Part shown: piece by piece, positions 1 to 8,328 of the stretch
How positions within the stretch are numbered: position 1 is the first letter of the stretch
How the letters are laid out: every line of letters starts with the position of its first letter
NCBI GenBank assembly: GCA_012522805.1
Contig: JAAYJS010000035.1
Location: forward strand, 23,356 to 87,355
DNA length: 64,000 bases
Reading direction: 5' to 3'
Origin: Eubacteriaceae bacterium
GTDB taxonomy: Bacteria > Bacillota > Clostridia > Eubacteriales > Eubacteriaceae
Made by a program: the position numbers and the translations under genes
Notes under the pieces: model-generated
Database searches by the model: none
Seen by the model: the letters and a program-made list of their open reading frames with translations, nothing else
Told to the model about the DNA's origin: nothing

Positions 1-2
1 CA

Positions 3-518
3 ACAGAAACCTGCCGGATGATGGAAGCGGCCATGGAAATTGACGGCCCCGTCTACATCCGTTTAGGTAGAATGGATTTGGAAGTTCTCTTTGATGAGGA
101 TTACGAATTTACAGTAGGCGAAGGCGTCGAATTAAAAATAGGCCGGGATGTGACGATCATCGCTATGGGGTTAATGGTGGAGCAAGCCATGATAGCCGCG
201 GAATATTTAAAGGGCGAAGGCATCTCTGCAGCGGTCATCAATATGGGGTCTATCAAACCCATCGATGCCGACCTCATCGTTGAAACAGCCGCTAAAACCG
301 GGGCGATCGTCACAGCGGAAGAACATTCCATTATTGGCGGTTTAGGTTCTGCGGTCTGCGAAGTGGTGTCGGAACGTTTCCCGGTACCCGTGGTTCGCGT
401 CGGATTACAAGACACCTTCGGCCAATCCGGTAAAGCGCAAGACCTACTGGAGCATTACGGCATGACTGCCGAAGCCATCGTCGCAGCAGCGAAGGAAGCA
501 ATAGACAAAAAAGTATAA
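3..518 (+). CDS. transketolase, C-terminal subunit (3'-terminal part)
   Basis: The reading frame is open from the first bases of the window and ends at TAA 516-518, so only the last ~171 residues are visible. They match the end of the pyrimidine-binding domain (PVYIRLGR) followed by the C-terminal transketolase domain (IIAMGLMVEQAM, then TAEEHSIIGGLGSAVCE). Transketolase moves two-carbon units between sugar phosphates in the non-oxidative pentose phosphate pathway with thiamine diphosphate. Whether this is the separate C-terminal subunit of a split enzyme or the end of a full-length one cannot be seen; the split form is common in Clostridia and in sugar-acid operons, and the next two genes are sugar-acid genes. 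A terminator follows at 595-629, so the downstream kinase is probably a separate transcript. Confidence 0.85.
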   Translation, partial: TETCRMMEAAMEIDGPVYIRLGRMDLEVLFDEDYEFTVGEGVELKIGRDVTIIAMGLMVEQAMIAAEYLKGEGISAAVINMGSIKPIDADLIVETAAKTGAIVTAEEHSIIGGLGSAVCEVVSERFPVPVVRVGLQDTFGQSGKAQDLLEHYGMTAEAIVAAAKEAIDKKV

Positions 519-533
519 CCCTATCGGATTGCA

Positions 534-583
534 ATAACAGTCAAAACGTTGACCGGTGCAAACCCGGTCAAACCTTTTGTTAT
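534..583 (+). other. long imperfect hairpin downstream of transketolase
   Basis: ATAACA (534-539) pairs with TGTTAT (578-583), and inside it TTGACCGG (549-556) pairs with CCGGTCAA (564-571). A competing small hairpin GTCAA/TTGAC lies on its 5' side. It sits between the transketolase stop and the T-tailed terminator at 595-629. It may be a 3'-UTR structure protecting the transcript or a second weak terminator; no known RNA family was recognised. Confidence 0.4.
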
Positions 584-594
584 GACCAACATAG

Positions 595-629
595 AAAGTG
601 CCTCTCCCAGTGAGAAGCACTTTTTTTGT
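595..629 (+). terminator. rho-independent terminator after transketolase
   Basis: AAAGTGCCTCTC (595-606) pairs with GAGAAGCACTTT (612-623) with one mismatch, and a run of seven T follows. It ends the transketolase transcript about 80 bases after the stop codon. Confidence 0.85.
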
Positions 630-743
630 TTGTATGTAGGGCATGGCCAATCTATAAAATAAGAGAGCAATGCGCTTAAATTTTTAAGCTACCTGCCGAT
701 GGATATGGTATAAAATGAAACCATGCGGATAGGAGGTGTGACG

Positions 744-2000
744 ATGTTCAAACTGCTGATCATAGCAGATGATTTTACCGGAGCCTTGGATACCGGTGTT
801 CAATTTGCCAATTTGGGCGCTCAAACGATGGTCGCGACAAACCACACAATAGATGACCACTTGTTGGATGACCAGTTAGAAGTATTGGTTCTCAACACGG
901 AAAGCAGGCACTTGCCCGCCGATGAAGCCTACACCTGCGTTAAAAAACATATCGCAGGAGCAAAGGCATGTGGTGTTTCATTGATTTACAAGAAAGTGGA
1001 TTCCGCCTTGCGGGGCAATATCAGCCATGAGATCAAAGCTTTGTTGGATCTTATTCCCGATAGACAGATACCCTTTGTGCCGGCGCATCCACGCATCGGA
1101 CGCATTGTAAAAAACGGCTGTTTGTATATAGACGGCGTGCCCGTGGCCCAATCGGTATTTGGACAAGACCCCTACGAGCCGGTTCAGGAAAGCAATATCC
1201 TCAAGAGACTCCAAGAGGAAAGCGGAATCAATGCTCAACTGGTACAAGGCCTTCATGTTGATGAAATGGGCCCCTCCCTCCTACTCTTTGATTGCGAGAG
1301 TTTGGAGGCTATGGGTGCCATTACAGACTATTTAGCTGACCGACAATGGCTATCGGTTACCGTCGGTTGTGCGGGTTTTGGAGAATTCTTAGCCCAAACC
1401 ATGTTTGCACATCAAACACCGATCGAAGTAACCCTGACCAAGCCGCTCATCGTCATCTGCGGTTCCCTCAACCCCATTACAATCCAACAAGTTCTTTACG
1501 CTGAAAGCAAAGGCATCCAACGTGTTTCTCTGACACCTCGTCAACTTTTAGAACCCCATTATTGGGACAGCCAAGGGGTCCGGGAAGAGATCCACGGGTA
1601 TCTTGCAGCCGCCAAGAACTGTGGCATGCTGATCTTTGAAACCTTTAACGATCAGGCGATGAGCTATTTATCGAAAATCACAGAAGTACAGGGCGGTTCC
1701 GATTTACGTTTTAAGATCGGCCAAGCTTTGGGAAACCTGTCCCGACAACTTTTGGAGCACCGGCCAGCAACGACATTGTTGATGACCGGGGGCGATACCC
1801 TGCATCAATCCATGAAGGTGTTGAATGTCACCCAAATCAAGCCCATTGTGGAAATCAGCCCGGGGGTTGTCTTCTCTGAATTGTCTTGGCAAGGCCAAAC
1901 AATCAATATGATCTCAAAATCCGGAGGCTTTGGAAACAAAGAAATTTTCGTTGATTTAAAAGAGCGAATTGAAAAGGAGAGTGCCGACAAAGGTCCATAA
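744..2000 (+). CDS. four-carbon acid sugar kinase (DUF1537/OtnK/DtnK family)
   Basis: Family members phosphorylate C4 sugar acids such as D-threonate, L-threonate, D-erythronate or 3-oxo-tetronates at O4. The N-terminal hallmark ADDFTGALDTG is at residues ~9-19. The nucleotide-binding C-terminal domain shows LLMTGGDT and then KSGGFGNKEIF near the end, as expected. Length is 418 residues, usual for the family. I chose ATG 744 because AGGAGG lies at 731-736, seven bases upstream; the in-frame ATG at 723 is upstream of this ribosome site. A TATAAAAT-like -10 lies at about 708-715. The partner pdxA2-type gene starts 59 bases downstream. The pair DUF1537 kinase plus PdxA2 is the known D-threonate route to dihydroxyacetone phosphate, so D-threonate is a good substrate guess, but the exact acid cannot be read from sequence. 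Confidence 0.88.
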   Translation: MFKLLIIADDFTGALDTGVQFANLGAQTMVATNHTIDDHLLDDQLEVLVLNTESRHLPADEAYTCVKKHIAGAKACGVSLIYKKVDSALRGNISHEIKALLDLIPDRQIPFVPAHPRIGRIVKNGCLYIDGVPVAQSVFGQDPYEPVQESNILKRLQEESGINAQLVQGLHVDEMGPSLLLFDCESLEAMGAITDYLADRQWLSVTVGCAGFGEFLAQTMFAHQTPIEVTLTKPLIVICGSLNPITIQQVLYAESKGIQRVSLTPRQLLEPHYWDSQGVREEIHGYLAAAKNCGMLIFETFNDQAMSYLSKITEVQGGSDLRFKIGQALGNLSRQLLEHRPATTLLMTGGDTLHQSMKVLNVTQIKPIVEISPGVVFSELSWQGQTINMISKSGGFGNKEIFVDLKERIEKESADKGP

Positions 2001-2059
2001 ACTGTCGTGAATAGGACGTGTTCGCAAAGCGTTTTTAAAGTTTTAGTGAGGAGACTATT

Positions 2060-3085
2060 ATGAAAAAAAGAATTGGGATCACCATGGGCGATCCTGCAGG
2101 CATCGGGCCGGAAATAGCGCTTAAAGTGTTCAACGATCCGAAGTTGTACCGACGTTGCCAACCCCTTTTGGTAGGAGATCGTTCCGTACTGGATTTTTAT
2201 TTAAACAAGCATCCGGAAATCGATTTGAAGGTTCACGTTATAGCAACCCCTGAAGCTGGCCGTTACCAATTCGGGTCTATTGATTTAATCGATCTATCCC
2301 TAGTGGATATGGAGACTTTTAAAGTGGGTGCGGTATCAGCCACCGGTGGCCATGCCGCCTTTGAATATGTCAACAAAGTGATCGATTTAGCCCTCGCAAA
2401 AGAAATCGATGCGACGGTAACCAATCCGTTAAACAAAGAAGCCATGAACCTTGCCGGTCATCAGTACGCCGGCCACACGGAAATATACGCCCGGCGCACC
2501 CACACCGATCAATATACCATGCTGTTGGCCGACGGCGATTTGCGCGTTGTCCACGTGTCCACCCATGTATCCTTGCGGGAAGCCTGCGATCGTGTAAAAA
2601 AAGACCGGGTTCTAGAGGTGATTCGCATTGCCCACACAGCTTGTCAAAACTTGGGGATTAAAAATCCGCGCATTGCCGTGGCAGGTTTAAACCCCCATAG
2701 CGGAGAAAACGGGTTGTTTGGTAGAGAAGAAATCGACGAAATTAATCCGGCGGTTGAAATGGCACAAGTGGCAGGCATCCAAGCCTTTGGCGCCTTGCCG
2801 CCGGACACGGTTTTCTCCAAAGCTAGGGGCGGCCTGTTTGATATTGTCGTCGCCATGTACCACGATCAAGGCCATATCCCTCTAAAACTCTTAGGCTTTG
2901 TGTACGATCGGAAAAAGAGCGCGTGGGCAGCCATCAAAGGGGTCAACATCACCTTAGGCTTGCCGATCATTCGCACGTCGGTGGATCATGGAACGGCCTT
3001 CGATCAGGCGGGGCAATGGACCGCAAGCGCAGACAGCTTAAACAATGCCATCGACTATGCCATTCGTTTGGCGGAAAACACTTAA
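2060..3085 (+). CDS. pdxA2: PdxA2-type 4-phospho-sugar-acid dehydrogenase (4-hydroxythreonine-4-phosphate dehydrogenase family)
   Basis: The protein is 341 residues and colinear with the PdxA family: ITMGDPAGIGPEIALK at residues ~6-21, metal-binding GHTEIYARRT near 140, NPHSGENGLFGREE near 212 and MYHDQGHIPLKLL near 273. Family enzymes oxidise a 4-phosphorylated hydroxy acid with NAD and decarboxylate it. Next to a DUF1537 kinase the established role is catabolic (4-phospho-D-threonate or erythronate to DHAP and CO2) rather than vitamin B6 synthesis. ATG 2060 follows GAGGAG at 2049-2054. The start region 2045-2069 is nearly identical, inverted, to that of ddh (see findings). True PdxA for pyridoxal synthesis is the alternative; no other pdx genes are near. 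Confidence 0.86.
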   Translation: MKKRIGITMGDPAGIGPEIALKVFNDPKLYRRCQPLLVGDRSVLDFYLNKHPEIDLKVHVIATPEAGRYQFGSIDLIDLSLVDMETFKVGAVSATGGHAAFEYVNKVIDLALAKEIDATVTNPLNKEAMNLAGHQYAGHTEIYARRTHTDQYTMLLADGDLRVVHVSTHVSLREACDRVKKDRVLEVIRIAHTACQNLGIKNPRIAVAGLNPHSGENGLFGREEIDEINPAVEMAQVAGIQAFGALPPDTVFSKARGGLFDIVVAMYHDQGHIPLKLLGFVYDRKKSAWAAIKGVNITLGLPIIRTSVDHGTAFDQAGQWTASADSLNNAIDYAIRLAENT

Positions 3086-3120
3086 CATTGGGCGACGGAT
3101 GGCCCGACGTCTCAAATTTG

Positions 3121-3163
3121 AAGTCGAAACAAAATCAGGTTATCCTTGCTTTTGTTTCGACTT
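3121..3163. terminator. 14-bp inverted repeat between convergent pdxA2 and ddh
   Basis: AAGTCGAAACAAAA (3121-3134) and TTTTGTTTCGACTT (3150-3163) are perfect inverted copies with a 15-base loop. The position between two convergent genes and the A/T ends of the stem suggest a bidirectional terminator, although no clean T tract follows outside the stem. Confidence 0.6.
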
Positions 3164-3210
3164 AACTTTCAATGCGACGGTACGGTATTGATTTTTAAAC
3201 GCGGTGGCTT

Positions 3211-4197
3211 CTATAAATAATGGGCTCTGAGTTCTTCCGGTGTGAGGGGAGAGAGCAGTCCCGGTGCCACATCGAAAACGGTGTAGGCGCCGATTTCATT
3301 TTTTTGATTCAAGCGGTAGCATGCCCGAGCGTAGGCAACCGTTATCGCAGCGGTAAACTCCGAGTTTTTGCCCAGATCCAAGGAAAACCGCATGAGTTGG
3401 TGATTGGAAGCATCCGGTGTGCCGGTAGTGCCCGATGCGATGACCTGTCCACCGTGGGGCATACCTTTGTGTTCCGCCTCAAAGGTGGCGTCATCGATAA
3501 AATGCACAATGGTACGGTACCCTTTAAAATAGTTGGGCATGGATACAATGGCTTTCTCGACGGTATCGGCATCGGCAACATCCTGTAGGACGACGTAACA
3601 TTCCCGCGTGTGTCGGGCATAGGTGTCCTCGCCGATATCCTCGCCTTTTTCAATCTGAGCGATCAACTCTGCATTGGGTATGGTGTATTGTACCGCCTTG
3701 GCAACACCGGGTATCCGTCTCAAGGCATCGCTATGGCCTTGGCTGACACCTTTTCCCCAAAAGGTGTAGAGCTTACCATCGGTTAAAATACTCTGTGCCA
3801 AGATGCGGTTCAGAGAAAATAAACCGGGATCCCAACCGGTGGATATAATGGCGGTGTGGCCTGTATCTTGGGCAGAAAGCTTAACCTTGGTAAAATATTC
3901 CGGTATACGGGCGTGGGTATCAAAGGCATCCACGGTGTTGGCATAGCGAGAAATTTCCGGACCTTGCTCGATGAGGTCCGTAGCTGAGCCACCACAGAGA
4001 ATAGCGACGTCGATGTGTTCGGCATCCTTTTGCAAATCCGACAGAGCTCGTACTGCAGCACCATAGGTCTGTACGCTTTCTGCCGGTCGACGGGAATAAA
4101 CCGCAAAGACTTCCATATCTGTTTGCTGGGCGACAGACAATTCCACCCCTTTGCCGAGGTTGCCATAGCCGACGATGGCGATTTGTATTTTTTTCAT
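3211..4197 (-). CDS. ddh: meso-diaminopimelate D-dehydrogenase
   Basis: The enzyme makes meso-diaminopimelate in one NADPH-dependent step from tetrahydrodipicolinate and ammonia, supplying lysine and peptidoglycan. The N-terminal Rossmann motif is IAIVGYGNLGKGVE (residues ~5-18). Family signatures CGGSATD (~87), STGWDPG (~142) and FWGKGVSQGHSDA (~165) are all present. The 328-residue length is normal. ATG 4197 is chosen because GAGGAG (4208-4203 on this strand) precedes it; the longer frame from 4221 starts upstream of that site. A near-consensus promoter lies at 4242-4270, giving a leader of only ~40 bases, with no room for a lysine riboswitch. Monocistronic by context. Confidence 0.95.
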   Translation of the reverse strand: MKKIQIAIVGYGNLGKGVELSVAQQTDMEVFAVYSRRPAESVQTYGAAVRALSDLQKDAEHIDVAILCGGSATDLIEQGPEISRYANTVDAFDTHARIPEYFTKVKLSAQDTGHTAIISTGWDPGLFSLNRILAQSILTDGKLYTFWGKGVSQGHSDALRRIPGVAKAVQYTIPNAELIAQIEKGEDIGEDTYARHTRECYVVLQDVADADTVEKAIVSMPNYFKGYRTIVHFIDDATFEAEHKGMPHGGQVIASGTTGTPDASNHQLMRFSLDLGKNSEFTAAITVAYARACYRLNQKNEIGAYTVFDVAPGLLSPLTPEELRAHYL

Positions 4198-4241
4198 AGT
4201 AGTCTCCTCACTTAAGCTCATGTATAGTTTTAACTAGCTGT

Positions 4242-4270
4242 ATTATACTATCAGAGAGAAATGACTTCAA
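4242..4270 (-). promoter_or_regulatory. sigma-A-type promoter of ddh
   Basis: On the minus strand TTGAAG (4270-4265) is separated by 17 bases from TATAAT (4247-4242). Transcription would start near 4235. Confidence 0.75.
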
Positions 4271-4449
4271 ATTGTTTCTAAAAATGCGTTGGATGAATGG
4301 TGCTAAACTGACCTTTGTGGTTTTGGAAAGGGTGCTTGAGTCTTGAAACATCAACCGGGTCTTGCTGCCTTTGATTGATCCTCAACGGTTAGAAAAATGT
4401 ATTGGAAACTTGTTTTAGAATGTTAAAAATAAGTAGAAAGAGGTCTGAG

Positions 4450-5595
4450 ATGAAGATAGTCATTGCCATGGACTCTTTAAAAGGGAGTCTGACATCAATG
4501 GAAGCGGGTCAAGCGGCAGCTCGTGGTCTTTTAGCAGTGGATCCGAAAACAGAGGTCATCGTGAAGCCCTTGGCGGATGGTGGGGAAGGCACTTCCCATG
4601 CCCTTATTGAAGGGATGAAGGGAGAAACAATTGAATTGCAGGTGACAGGCCCCATGGGCAAACACGTCAAAACCACCTATGGTTACATTGGGGATACCCA
4701 AACAGCATTGATTGAAATGGCCTCTGCAGCAGGTTTGACCTTAGTCGAAGAATCGAACAAAAATCCGGCACGGGCTACGACAAGAGGGGTCGGCGAGATG
4801 ATACTTGACGCTATGCAAAGGGGTGCTCGTCATTTTATCATCGGCTTGGGTGGCAGTGCCACCAACGACGGCGGCATCGGTATGTTAACAGCTTTGGGTT
4901 TTAGATTCTTAGATGAAAAAGGACGAGAAGTCGGGCAGGGGGCAGAGGCTTTAAGAAAAATAGAGACTATTCAAATAGATCAGAGAGATAAACGCTTATC
5001 CCAATGTGTCTTTCACATCGCCTGTGATGTGAACAACCCCCTTTGCGGTAAAAACGGTGCGACGTACGTATACGGCCCCCAAAAAGGCATCGAAGCAAAC
5101 CGGCTAGAAGTTTACGATAGCGCCATGGCACACTACGCGTGGGTTACAGAAAGAACTATTGGAGAAGACTGGTCGAACATACCGGGAAGCGGTGCGGCAG
5201 GGGGTCTGGGTTTTGCCTTTGTAGCCTTTTTAAACGGGACATTGGTATCCGGTATCGATTTGGTTTTAGAAGCCATTGAACTGGAGTCGGACATAAAAGA
5301 TTCGGATTTGGTCATAACCGGTGAGGGGCGCTTGGATCACCAAACGGCTATGGGCAAGGCCCCTATCGGTGTAGCCAAACTTGCAAAAAAATACGGGGTA
5401 CCCACCGTCGCTTTTGCAGGAGTGGTGGGCGAGGGTGCACAAGCTTGTAATTTGGCCGGGATCGATGCCTACTTTCCAATTTTACGAGAGGTTACGCCTT
5501 TAGAGGAGGCTATGCAACCGGAAAGGGCACGAAAAAATTTAAGGGATACGGCGGAACAGGTTTTTCGATTGATTGACGTGCTTAGAAAACAATAA
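4450..5595 (+). CDS. garK: glycerate 2-kinase (GarK/GlxK family)
   Basis: Phosphorylates D-glycerate to 2-phosphoglycerate, feeding it into lower glycolysis. Begins MKIVIAMDSLKGSLTS, the typical start of glycerate kinase type 1; ADGGEGT is at ~44, IIGLGGSATNDGG at ~131, GAAGGLGFA at ~247 and LVITGEGRLD at ~289. The mature length is 381 residues. ATG 4450 has AAAGAGG at 4437-4443; the in-frame ATG at 4402 adds an unconserved, RBS-less extension. It stands alone but near the sugar-acid kinase/PdxA2 pair, so the two could serve connected sugar-acid breakdown. The exact product isomer (2- versus 3-phosphoglycerate) is inferred from family only. Confidence 0.93.
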   Translation: MKIVIAMDSLKGSLTSMEAGQAAARGLLAVDPKTEVIVKPLADGGEGTSHALIEGMKGETIELQVTGPMGKHVKTTYGYIGDTQTALIEMASAAGLTLVEESNKNPARATTRGVGEMILDAMQRGARHFIIGLGGSATNDGGIGMLTALGFRFLDEKGREVGQGAEALRKIETIQIDQRDKRLSQCVFHIACDVNNPLCGKNGATYVYGPQKGIEANRLEVYDSAMAHYAWVTERTIGEDWSNIPGSGAAGGLGFAFVAFLNGTLVSGIDLVLEAIELESDIKDSDLVITGEGRLDHQTAMGKAPIGVAKLAKKYGVPTVAFAGVVGEGAQACNLAGIDAYFPILREVTPLEEAMQPERARKNLRDTAEQVFRLIDVLRKQ

Positions 5596-5881
5596 CTATT
5601 AAAAATCTTTACTTAAATGATGCAGCAAAGATCTCCTTATATTAAATTAGAAATCGCAAAGAGTTTACCTATTAGTCATTTTATAGATCAGAACGCCTCC
5701 TACCATATAAACGATACATGGAAGAATGTCGAAAGGTTTTTCAACATCAATTATTTGGTATGCTCATATAGAGAAAAAAAGAACATGATATGTGGTAACC
5801 TTTAAAACAAGAAGTACGATGTAGTTGACCAGCTTAAATTGACAAATCATATTATCTAAAAAGAATTGGTGGAGTATAAAA

Positions 5882-7373
5882 TTGTTTAATAAATTTATTT
5901 GGAATGAATACTGGAAAAATAATAGTGATCGATTTGAAAAAACCATCATGGACTTTATAGTTGATGGACAAACGAAAGAATTGTGCAATTTGCTGTGTGA
6001 ATTGCACAGCAACTTTTGCATGGAAAATGGAATTAAAAAAGGTGTTAGAGATGATGTTGCCGACGCATTGAAAGCAATTGAAAACATTTCTATTGATAAA
6101 AACAATATGGAAATCTCTTTACAGGACGAAAAAGAAATTTGTAATTACCTATTAGAATTCTCGGATTTGGAGGGTACAGGTCAACATGATTTTGAACATT
6201 TGTTGTGTCATATATCCTATTACTCGCTCATCATTACAAGGTTTTCAGCAGGCGTTTTTTCTCCTTGGCTTTTTCTTTATCAGTACAATATTTTTGAAGA
6301 GATATGTCAAGAATTTAATATAAAAACACCTGAAATACCGAGTAAAAAAGATAAAAAGTCAAGGTGGCTTTACTATGCAAAAATAACGTATAGTCTGAAC
6401 AATTTTAAAAAAGAGAATCAATTGACTATTCCTGAACTTTGGGCTTTTCTCTATGATTTTGCCCCAAAATATATTTTATCCGAAAAAACAACTGTACAAG
6501 AATTGCCTAAAGCCAAATCTTGTTATTTAGTTGGTGCAAATAAAAATAATAATGGCGACTTAGAATTTCTAGAAAAAGCAGCAGGTGATACCTCAATCAC
6601 ATCAAATTGGCAACTAAAAGACAAAGCGGAAATTGGAGATGTGGTATTAATTTATTTGTTGTATCCCATTTCCTCAATTGGCTTTTAAGGGTAGAGTTTT
6701 AAGCAAGCCTATTGCCGACCCGTTTTTTCATTTTTACCATAGTTCAACGATAGGGTATATCGAAAAAGTAGAACGTATTTCTCTGAAAGATCTAAAAAAG
6801 GATCCGGTTTTAAAGGATATGCCGATTGTTCGTAAAAATATGCAGGGGATTAACGGCACTCGTGTAGATGATTTTTATATTCATTGTTTTAGAAAAATAT
6901 TGGGGGATACGGTACCCTCATACCAAAAAACAAAATTGAAGAAATTTAAGGTCACGGTAAAAAATGAAATAGATGTAGAAGAAAAAATGATAAATCCGTT
7001 ACTTACCCGTTTAGGGATAAAAAAAGAAGACTATACCAGACAGTTTCAGGCTCGTATGGGAAGAAAAGACAAAATCATACCGGACTATGTCATCTATCCA
7101 CGTAATAAAGGAATGCCAGGTTATGAAAGTTGTAAAATCGTGATAGAGGCTAAGTATCTTATTGCCACCGAAAATGATATGATTGCAGCAAAAGGTCAAT
7201 TGATATCGTATGCGAGACGTTTGGGAGCCGAAACGGCACTATTGATTTCATGTCAAGAGATATATGTCTTTCAGATGAGCAGCAAATTTAAAAAAGCATT
7301 TTATTTTACATGGATGGACCTTGAAGATACTGAGAAAATTGAAACTCTGAAAAAAATGTTGTCTATAAAATAA
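5882..7373 (+). pseudogene. frameshifted nuclease gene: unknown helical N-terminus, EVE/PUA-like domain, PD-(D/E)XK domain
   Basis: Two overlapping frames (5882-6688 and ~6687-7373) read as one protein of ~496 residues. The first starts with TTG at 5882 behind GGTGGAG (5868-5874) and ends at TAA 6686-6688. Removing one T of TTTT 6683-6686 restores a smooth protein (…SSIGFKGRVLSKP…). Residues ~210-330 resemble an EVE/PUA-fold domain (CYLVGAN, GDVVLIY, GRVLSKPIADPFF); such domains bind modified bases in modification-dependent restriction enzymes. The C-terminal part resembles HsdR N-terminal nucleases: PDYVIYP followed by KIVIEAK, the D…E-x-K catalytic pattern. The gene is AT-rich, unlike its neighbours, has no methyltransferase beside it, and looks acquired. 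The break may be a true inactivation, a sequencing error or programmed +1 slippage at UUU-UAA. Function by inference only. Confidence 0.65.
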
Positions 7374-7470
7374 AAAAAGTATGACGGGATCCTTTCTTTG
7401 ACCATTAAATGTGCAGACAACTTTTTTTGATGACTAATGATAGAAGCGAGACTTAAACCGTCATCAAATT

Positions 7471-7524
7471 ATAACCATCATCATGCCGCAGTAACCTTTG
7501 CGGCTTGATGATGGTTATGTTTTT
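7471..7524 (+). terminator. strong rho-independent terminator
   Basis: ATAACCATCATCATGCCGCA (7471-7490) pairs with its inverted copy at 7499-7518 with one mismatch, followed by GTTTTT. It lies about 100 bases after the nuclease gene and ends + strand transcription before the minus-strand GNAT gene. The rest of 7374-7655 shows no gene. Confidence 0.85.
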
Positions 7525-7655
7525 AGCCCTAGCTTTTAGAGATTTGCAGGTTGTCTTTACGCAAGGATACGCCCCGTCACCCTTAGGTACATAAAAACAT
7601 GCTTGATGAGTCGACGCAGGTTTTTTCCGGATTCAAGCTCCGTGACGATGAAGAT

Positions 7656-8201
7656 CTAAATGGTAAGGGACATTAAATGCGATGCACGATAGGTTCCATT
7701 GCGGAAGTAAAAAGCATGCTCATTTGTTCCGAAAATTTTAAAACCGAATTGCTCATAGAGTGCCAAGGCGCGGTGGTTGTCTGCCAAGACCTCCAATTCG
7801 ATTTGTCGATAACCCGCTTCTTGGGCTGATTCCAAAATAGCTTTTGTGAGCAAGGTGCCGATGCCGCGACCCCAATCGTCTTGAAGGACGGACATTCCGA
7901 AAGAGGCTCTGTGACGGCATTTATCGCATTCGGCAACCGGTGTCAACCCTGCGTTGCCGACGATTTGACCATTGAGGACGGCTGCAATCATCACGGCGTT
8001 AGGCTTTGAAGCCATCTCCTGTAAGAACCGGCGTTCCTCTTCAACACGGATTTGGATTTCATCGGGGTAGCGCATCAAATGGTCGGTTTCTCCCGAGGTG
8101 ATCTTTAAAAAATTTAGAAGGGCTAGTGCATCCTCCGCTGTTGGGTTTCTGAGTGTACACGGGGTGCCATCCCTTAAAAAGACTTGATTATAATAGTGCA
8201 T
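7656..8201 (-). CDS. GNAT-family N-acetyltransferase
   Basis: 181 residues with the GNAT fold: the acetyl-CoA-binding motif A region reads SVLQDDWGRGIGTLLTKAIL (residues ~105-124; Q/R-x-x-G-x-G/A pattern as WGRGIGT), followed by ELEVLADNHRALALYEQFGF, the usual motif B. It transfers an acetyl group from acetyl-CoA to an amine; the substrate is unknown. ATG 8201 is preceded by AAGGAAA. It stands alone between a convergent AT-rich nuclease gene and the apbE operon; no clear promoter was identified in 8202-8328. Confidence 0.88.
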   Translation of the reverse strand: MHYYNQVFLRDGTPCTLRNPTAEDALALLNFLKITSGETDHLMRYPDEIQIRVEEERRFLQEMASKPNAVMIAAVLNGQIVGNAGLTPVAECDKCRHRASFGMSVLQDDWGRGIGTLLTKAILESAQEAGYRQIELEVLADNHRALALYEQFGFKIFGTNEHAFYFRNGTYRASHLMSLTI

Positions 8202-8328
8202 TGTAACGATTTCCTTTTATGACTTCGAAAGATAGCAATCGCAGTTTGAATCCGAATGTGGTGGTTGACAGCAAGGAAGGGTTGCTTTTAGATTGTCATC
8301 GAATCCGGTTGGTGCGAATTCAACCTTT

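Noticed and set aside
4198..4241. Lysine riboswitch ahead of ddh
   Set aside because: Promoter-to-start distance is about 40 bases, too short for the aptamer.
5617..5805. 62-codon + strand frame between garK and the nuclease gene
   Set aside because: No ribosome binding site, AT-rich low-information sequence and no family resemblance.
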